Assembly (NCBI GenBank): GCA_034509755.1
Contig: CM067541.1
Location: 17,720,001 to 17,784,000, forward strand
Length of the DNA stretch: 64,000 nucleotides
Origin: Anisodus tanguticus
Taxonomy: Eukaryota; Streptophyta; Magnoliopsida; Solanales; Solanaceae
Direction: 5' to 3'
Notes under the pieces: generated by a model
Database searches by the model: none
What the model was told of the DNA's origin: nothing
What the model saw: the letters and a program-made list of their open reading frames with translations, nothing else
Part shown: positions 57,772-64,000 of the stretch, in pieces
Position numbering within the stretch: the stretch's first letter is position 1
How the letters are laid out: each line of letters starts with the position of its first letter
Program-made: the position numbers and the translations under genes

Positions 57772-58547
57772 TTCATCCAAAAAATTATACGAACTAGGCA
57801 CGGGAGAATGACTTTTAGCAAATGAAAATTGGGATTCATCAAAAATTACATGGCGATTAATGATGATTTTATTGGAGGATAAATCAAAGCATTTGTAGCC
57901 ACGATGATTAAAAGGAAAACTCAAAAACACACATGGAGTAGACCGGGCCTGAAGTTTGTTAATTGTGGTGGATGGAAATAACGGATAACATAAACACCCA
58001 AAAACCCGAAGATGAGAATAAGAAAGAGATTTGTCATATAAAATCTGAAGAGGGGAAGAATATGTCAAACCTTTGGAAGGAGTTATGTTAAGTAGATATG
58101 TAGCCATTTGAAGAGCGTGATGCCAAAATTTTTGGGGTACGGAAGCATGAATTAATAGAGTGCGGATAATGTTATTTATGGAATGAATTTTACGTTCTTC
58201 TTTCCCATTTTGTGAAGATGTATGAGGACAAGAAAAATGAAAATTTATCCCATTAGTAGCACAGAATTCCCGAAACACCCATTGTCATACTCTTTTCCAT
58301 TATCACACTGAATATTTTTTATTTCACGATCGAATTGGGTTCTGATAAATGCTCTAAATTTTAGGAAGATGGAAAAAACTTGAGATTTCTTCGCTATTGG
58401 AAATATCCATAAAAATTTAGAATAATCATCCAAAAAAAGAACATAATACCGATGACCCATAGAACTAGGAACATGAGACGTCCATAAGTCCCTATGAATA
58501 ATATCAAATGACATTAAAGTATGAGATTTTGAGTCTACAAATGACAA
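57772..58547 (-). pseudogene. Copia-E integrase core
   Basis: 58245-58547 carries FDIIHRDLWTSHV and IQCDNGKEYDN. 57936-58278 carries HTSSQNGKEERKI and the C-terminal TPCVFL text, so the D, D and E positions are all kept. A frame change lies between the two parts at about 58260. The core would insert cDNA into chromosomal DNA in an intact element. Confidence 0.85.
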
Positions 58548-58599
58548 CTTAACAATTTTTCATAAAGAACAAGATTGACAAATTGGAGTACGACTCGTA

Positions 58600-59533
58600 C
58601 CCTTACATGAAATAAAACTATTTTTATCTAAAGCTGACATAATAGAGGACCCCGGATGACCAAGACGAGCAAGCCACGAGGAATGAGAGATGGCTGCAAA
58701 AACTTATGGCAGGGTTTGACTCGATGGACCGGGACTAGGTGTGATAGGATAAAGATCTCCCGTACTATCACATCTCATGAGAGGACTCACCGTCTTGAAA
58801 TCCTTTACAGAGAAACCAAATGAATCAAATTCAATAGAAACAGAATTGTCAGTAGTGAATTTACGGACATAGACTAAGTTTTTAATCAATTTGGGGGTGT
58901 GTAGGGTATTTTTCAAGATAAGAGGGGGATGAGGGGAGACAATGTTTTATGACCATAACCACGAATTGGAACAGAATTGTCATTACCAATAATTATACCT
59001 TGAGGGTTGCTCAAATTGGAATAAGATGAGAGAGTACCTGAATCGGATGTCATGTGGGTAGTGGCACCGGTGTCCATATACCAATTCGAGTCCAGTTGAG
59101 TCAAACCCAGTGTGTGCATCGCAGCTTCGATATATATTCGAGTGGGGCTTGCTGCGTGATGGGCTTGCGGGGGCCGAGGCCCAAGCACCCCTGCTTGCGG
59201 TCTCAGGCCGACTCGTCGGCCGTAACCGGACCAGCCGATTTGGGCCGGATCGGCCGCGCTAGGCTTGCCACTACTGCTGGGCTGGCCACTACCGCTGGGA
59301 GGTAAACTGGCTGGGCCCAAACTGTTGTTGTGGGATCCACTGCCATTGCATAGGGGCCCACTGTGGGCCCCAGAACTGATGTTGCTGCTATTGACCACCG
59401 CGAGGACCTCCACTGCCACCACCATTCTGCCGGCTGCCACCGCGGTTTTTGTCATTTTCTTATTACCACCTTTTTTTCCGCCACCATTGTTGCGGTTTTG
59501 GCTCGAGTTGTTGGAACCGGTAGGATATACCAT
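58600..59533 (-). pseudogene. Copia-E gag tail, protease and pre-integrase
   Basis: 58913-59533 has an Asn/Gly/Ser-rich tail and then NWYMDTGATTHMTSDSG (catalytic DTG intact, near 59070). 58704-58916 continues with VRKFTTDNSVSIEFDSFGFSVKDF. The zinc-binding pre-integrase text (RLGHPG, CQSCSL) is in shifted frame at 58555-58680. Frame changes at about 58913 and 58690. Confidence 0.84.
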
Positions 59534-60143
59534 AGACTAGTGTAAGCATAGAACGCGCCTGATAAAATTGCGGAAGCGGATTGCTTTGCCGAAGAAGCGT
59601 TCCCACACCACTATAGGCCTCGGAGAGGCCGGAAACCATTTGGAGGACCAAACGATCGTTCGAAATCGGCGCGCCAACGTTGCGATGTTGGTCCGCCAAT
59701 TCCTTTAATCTTTTGCAATAAGCCGAAACATTAGTGAAATCTTCCATATTGACGTGGGAGAAATCCTGCTCAAGGGTAACGACTCTAGAATTTTGATTAT
59801 CTTGGAATATATCATGCAGTCTATCCCAAGTCGCATGTGCCGTAGCGCCAAGCTCAATAATTGTTTGCAAAAGGTCCGTAGATATTGTGGAATATATCCA
59901 CTGAAGGACGGTAGCATCAATAGTCGTCCACAACTTAGGATCATCCTCACGTTTTGGTACCTCCGTATCCTCAGGAGCTGTGGGGATTATGTGATGGATG
60001 ACTTGATGCGATCGTGCGTGAATTTTGAACAATTCGACCCACGTCGTATATTGGATGTTTTCTATTTCAAGAACGAGATGGATGTTATTCTTGATGTTAG
60101 AAACTGTAAGGGCCGGATGAAACATGTTCCGGGATGTAGACAT
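59463..60143 (-). pseudogene. Copia-E gag
   Basis: ATG at 60143 (MSTSRNMFHPALTVSNI) opens a long frame with WVELFKIHARSHQVIHHI, LWTTIDATVLQWIYSTIS, SHVNMEDFTNVSAYCKRLKELA and QMVSGLSEAYSGVG. The frame then slips into unrelated codons at about 59540, just before the Gly/Asn-rich tail in another frame. As in Copia-C there is no CCHC box. Confidence 0.86.
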
Positions 60144-60309
60144 ATTGATAGAAAAATATGTGATTGAGGGATTAGGGAGAAAATTTTGGGTAGAAAAGAG
60201 GTCCCATCTGCACACAAACCGAGAGCAAAACGTCTCGAAAGTGGAGGGAAGTCGACGGAAAATTTAGGAGAGTAGAGAGAGGATTTTAAGACCTAGACTC
60301 TTGATACCA

Positions 60310-60600
60310 TGAAAGAAATAGTCCCTTGATTATTTTCATTAATTGAAAGGCTTTATATACAAGTTACATAATAGGAGAATCATATTCCTATTCTATTCCT
60401 AAAACCTTATTCTATACATTTATGGTAATACACTAATTATGGCAATACAATACTAATTATATTGCAACCTTACATAAACTAGGATACTAAATATTTACCA
60501 TAAATTACACATAATAATCAGCCCATCCGAGGGTCAATCCGTGAGCATAGCCGAGACCTAATATACACAATATACACATGTATATTGTGTATATTTAACA
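60310..60600 (-). repeat. Copia-E 5' LTR
   Basis: 291 bp, TGTTAAATATACAC (60600) to TTTCTTTCA (60310) on the minus strand. The primer-binding site TGGTATCAAGAGTC lies immediately inside. The TATA-like TGTATATAAAGCC is at about 60350. Confidence 0.92.
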
Positions 60601-60605
60601 ATATT

Positions 60606-61900
60606 AGTCTTGTCGTCCAAGTCAAACCCTTGATTGTTGGACTAACCAATCCAAAAATTAGAATTTAAAATGTCAATAAGAATTTCCGACGAATCTTAGT
60701 TCACAATCCTGCAACAGTGATTTTCTGATATATCATAGTACAAACTAAGTGATTTTATTGAAATAAAACAAAATAAATAACTTTAATTTAAGTGACCATT
60801 TGAAAAATTTACAAGAATTAAAGGAACAAGAACCTATACTGAATAGAAAAGCAATCGCATCTGATGAGTGGTTGATTTATTACAAAAAGTTGGAAGGGAA
60901 TATTATTTTCATCTTAACAAAATATGTGGTACCACTGCATTCCATGTCTCATAACTAAGATAGTGTAAATAACTAACATGAAATAATTTTCTAGAAGATA
61001 TTCTTGAACCAATAATAATTATAGAAAGAAAATGAACATTACTTCTTATCGAAGATGGTTAATAATTATATCACTCATTAGATAATTACATATAAATTTT
61101 TTGATGGACATAAATTAATAATCTGATAAAATTAGTAATTAACCTGCCATCACATATCAAAATTGAGTGTATATGATCAAACCTTTTCATTACTAATATC
61201 TTCTTCTTTTTTTCCACGAAAAACATGAATATAATATGCCAAAGAAAGTTGCCTAATTTTGTAACACAAAAATTCAGCCCAACAACTAATGGTGATTAGG
61301 GAACGCATGCAAACCATGGCAACTTGTCCAAAACGTACAGTAAAGAGAAAAAACTAACTTAAATTTTGTAAAAACCTTCTCTTTACACATGAAACAGTAA
61401 AAAACTACAAACAATTATAGTAATTTCGGATGAAAAGGTTCCCTATAACAATTACAAGGAGAGAAAAAAATCTCTAATCATCATATCTAAAAAATAACTA
61501 ATGAGCTTCAACATGAAGAGGTCAAAAAGAATAGTACAATGTAATTACGACAATAATCTTCTGATATACAATCTTCAACTTGCGTCTATATTGTTTTGTC
61601 ATCTTCAATATTTCACGTCTCTTAGACACTAATTTGTTGCAGGAAGAGGACTGGAACCTGAGGAGTTTACTGAAAAGCTCCAGTTGCCAGATGCAGGTGT
61701 TGTGATATATATTGTGAAGTTTCCTTGCTATTGCCATATGGTGATGCACTCACTACCCTGAATTAAAAATCATCGAACATTTAACTCAATAATCCAGTCT
61801 CCTAATACACCCAAAATGGAAAGATGAAGCAAAATTTAATAAATAGTACTAGTAATCATTAAGGATTGGAGTTATATGCTTTTACAATGTAAAGAATAAT
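60606..61900. other. AT-rich flank with one exon-like frame
   Basis: No confirmed gene. The minus-strand segment 61500-61770 is preceded by a splice-acceptor-like TTTTTAATTCAG and has two alternative frames with some coding look. I cannot name a family. Confidence 0.4.
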
Positions 61901-64000
61901 TGTTGACACCCAATTTTGTCCCATCTTTTCTGATTTATTTGTAATTTTAAATATTTTTGACGCCTCAAAACAATTTTAACACATATATATATATATCTAT
62001 ATATATCTATATATCTATATATATAAAATAAGGTTATAATATCGTCGTTCATTCTCAATATCATTTTTATTATCATTATTACTATTATTATTCACATTTT
62101 TACTATCATTTGCCTTTTAAAATCACAATCATAGTTTTTATCCTAATATTCTATGTTATTTTATTTTCGCAAAATGACATCGCATTTTTTAATTAAGCAT
62201 TAAGCATTTCACAAATATTATATTTTTTATTATTACCACATCGTTATTTTCATTTTTTTTATAATTTACATTTCTTGCAAATCATCTTTTTATAATAAAC
62301 CCCTTTTTATATTTTTAACCCAATACCGTTTTTATATTTTTAACCCACAACCCATTTATTTCCCAATCCAAAACAAGTTCTACCCAAAACAAAACCCCAT
62401 TACCCAAAAAAATAGGCCCAATCGACCACCCCAACCGACCAGGCCCAATCGGCCCAACTCCCCCTTCCTTATTTTCGACCAACCCAGCCCTTTAATCCAT
62501 AAACCTAAAAACTAATCCCAAACCCTACTCTTTCTCCTTCACAAAAAACAGCCGTACCCCATACCCCACACCCCCAAACCCGCCGGTCACCTGCCCTGAC
62601 ACCACCACCAACCCCCCTGCCCTGACACCACCAACCCATCAATTCCCATACCCATCCCCCCAAAATCCGCAACCCATACCCCCAAAATCCGCTTTCAAAA
62701 TCAGATTTTTTTACCCTTTTATTCGAATTTCAAACTCGTTCTTGGGGGTAAGCCATCTATAACCTCCCCCCCCATCTTCCCTCCGCTGCTTACCCAATGG
62801 ACCACTTAGAATAGACCGAATCGAAGGCGCCCCTTTGTTTCTTCATTTGGAGGGAGGCTGATTTTCGGGTTCAAAAAAAAGGGGAGGAGGATTTTGAGAA
62901 ACCAAAATTTAGGGTTCAATCTTGAAGCCCGAAATTCAAAATCTAAGATTCTCTTAAGGTTTGTATTGTTTTCTTTTGTGTTGTTCTTCATCTTAAGGAG
63001 TCTGAAAATGTTAATTTAAGATTATTGGATTTTGGTGTTGAAGAATCTGGAATTTTGCCTTCTTCACTGTTCGATTTCGGGTCGGGTCGACCCGAAATCC
63101 GGGTTACTGTTCGCTGTTCTGTCACGGGCAATGTTCCGGGTCGTGTAAAATTTTCAGTTTTTTGTGTTCAATATTTTGTTTGAGAAAAATAGATTCGGGT
63201 CGGGATTTATGATCCGTGTCGGGTCAACCCGAGTCGGGATAAATTTCCAGATTTTTGTATTCAATATTTTGTTGCTGGTTATCTGAAAATAAAAAGTGTT
63301 CGATTCCGGGTCGGGTCGTTGTTCTGTCTCGGTGGGATTTTCAGAAGCATATTCGAATTCTGTTTCGGTTCAAAAATTCAGAATTCGGGTATGATGTTTT
63401 GATTGCGGACTGTTGTTTATTTTTGTATTTGAATATCCTTTCCACGGCTATTTTGTTATTTTACTGATTTGAACAAATATTACACTTAGGTCAATGAAAT
63501 TGAATTTGAGGTCGTGTCCCTTCGGAAAATGGTTCCCGGTTTCAGTTTGCTGTTTTGGGTATAAATTTACTGATTTGAACATGATACTACACTGTCTGAT
63601 GTAAAATATCCGTCGATTTTTTAGGCCTCCACGGTTGGAAAGACGGAAATAAAACTTCTGAGCAAGGATGAAATTTATTTATTTTTTATTCGAGAGACCA
63701 ACATGTTCGGTAGTCAAGACAACTAAAATGATCAACGAGTCATATGTTTGCAATCATGACGTGATTGGAATGATCTTTTCAAATTTTAAGTCTAAGCCTT
63801 CCGTAATCCAGACATTTACTGTTTTAGAAACGGATCTGAAGTTGTTTATATTCAACTGTTTATAACCGTTTGTTCTTGACAGCTTGCAAGACACATTTAC
63901 GAAAGTTAAAGAAGACAAAATACCTCTCAGAGATTATTTATTTTGTTGTTGTTTTATTTTCTTTAATTCAACTTTATTTTATTCTGTATTATAATATTAT
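61901..64000 (+). mobile_element. Probable Tat/Ogre-type gypsy LTR, runs off the window
   Basis: Begins TGTTGACACCCAATTTTG, a start I know from plant Tat/Ogre-like Ty3/gypsy LTRs. Next come a long T/A-rich part with a TATATATATCTATATA microsatellite (61981-62026), then C-rich text with CCCAACCC-type words (62320-62700). After that comes GGGTCGGGTCGACCCG repeats (63080-63320), a pattern of these long LTRs. No coding domain is reached before the window ends. Confidence 0.6.

Larger units (their letters stand above)
51086..60600 (-). mobile_element. Ty1/copia retrotransposon with ATATT target duplication (Copia-E)
   Basis: Minus-strand element with its 5' LTR at 60310-60600 and its 3' LTR at 51086-51384. 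ATATT flanks both outer ends (51081-51085 and 60601-60605). The primer-binding site TGGTATCAAGAGTC is next to the 5' LTR and a GCGGGGGTG polypurine tract next to the 3' LTR. Gag, protease, integrase, RT and RNase H are all present in order. A block at 53458-57771 of foreign and shuffled sequence breaks the integrase-RT linker. Closely related to Copia-C. Confidence 0.93.

Noticed and set aside
61981..62030. TA-rich repeat considered as a CRISPR-like or satellite array
   Set aside because: Simple microsatellite (TATATATATC units) within a probable LTR; no spacers.

Overview
The window is a piece of a eudicot plant nuclear genome, most likely from the nightshade family (Solanaceae). It is AT-rich and intron-containing, and it is dominated by Ty1/copia retrotransposons. 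It also carries several SINE copies of types I associate with Solanaceae. Species cannot be fixed from sequence alone. Only one host gene looks intact: a 12-exon, minus-strand phosphoethanolamine N-methyltransferase (PEAMT/NMT/XIPOTL1 type; 492 codons) at 25276-38430. Its leader contains a 25-codon upstream ORF at 38497-38574 that matches the known conserved-peptide uORF of this gene family. A second host locus, 41705-45690 on the minus strand, is a three-exon C2-domain ABA-related (CAR) type gene. It carries a frameshift, a nonsense codon and a lost C2 loop segment, so it is probably a pseudogene.

Layout. 1-541 is the end of a probable Ty3/gypsy LTR. 1672-3216 and 15822-17408 are two copies of one ~1.55 kb LTR-like repeat in the same orientation. 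Between them lie a decayed plus-strand copia element (A, 3389-7968), a miniature TRIM element (7969-8225), a minus-strand copia element with most of its reverse transcriptase deleted (B, 8542-13774), a hAT-like remnant and a SINE fragment. 19464-24685 is a copia element (C) that appears to be a fusion of two relatives, with a duplicated RT C-terminus.

25276-38430 is the PEAMT gene. Its second intron is 8.8 kb and contains an inverted pair of LTRs, a Tork/TNT1-like copia element (D) missing protease and integrase, a solo LTR with a perfect GATCT target duplication nested in D's 5' LTR, a fragment of another copia element, and a 5'-truncated L1-type LINE. All predicted splice sites and the reading frame of the host gene are nevertheless kept.

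38640-47000 holds a SINE, the CAR pseudogene, a Mutator-type foldback element with a 9-bp target duplication and a SINE nested in one arm, a small TIR element, a SINE with a 14-bp target duplication beside the CAR TATA box, and a pogo/Emigrant-like element with transposase remains. 47000-50650 shows no gene. 51086-60600 is a minus-strand copia element (E) bounded by near-identical LTRs and an ATATT target duplication. Its interior is broken by a 4.5 kb block that contains a fragment of a different copia lineage (F, with an exact 240-bp tandem duplication), three head-to-tail LTRs joined with no spacer, and shuffled pieces of E-like coding sequence. 61901-64000 looks like the start of a Tat/Ogre-type gypsy LTR running off the window.

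I found no operon-like or clearly new biological system. The most noteworthy signals are the PEAMT uORF with its inflated intron, the tandem LTR-LTR junction block, the foldback element whose intact arm serves as an empty-site control for the SINE in the other arm, and the chimeric copia element. Exon boundaries and repeat ends were read by eye from splice dinucleotides, family resemblance and terminal motifs; none was checked by alignment software.
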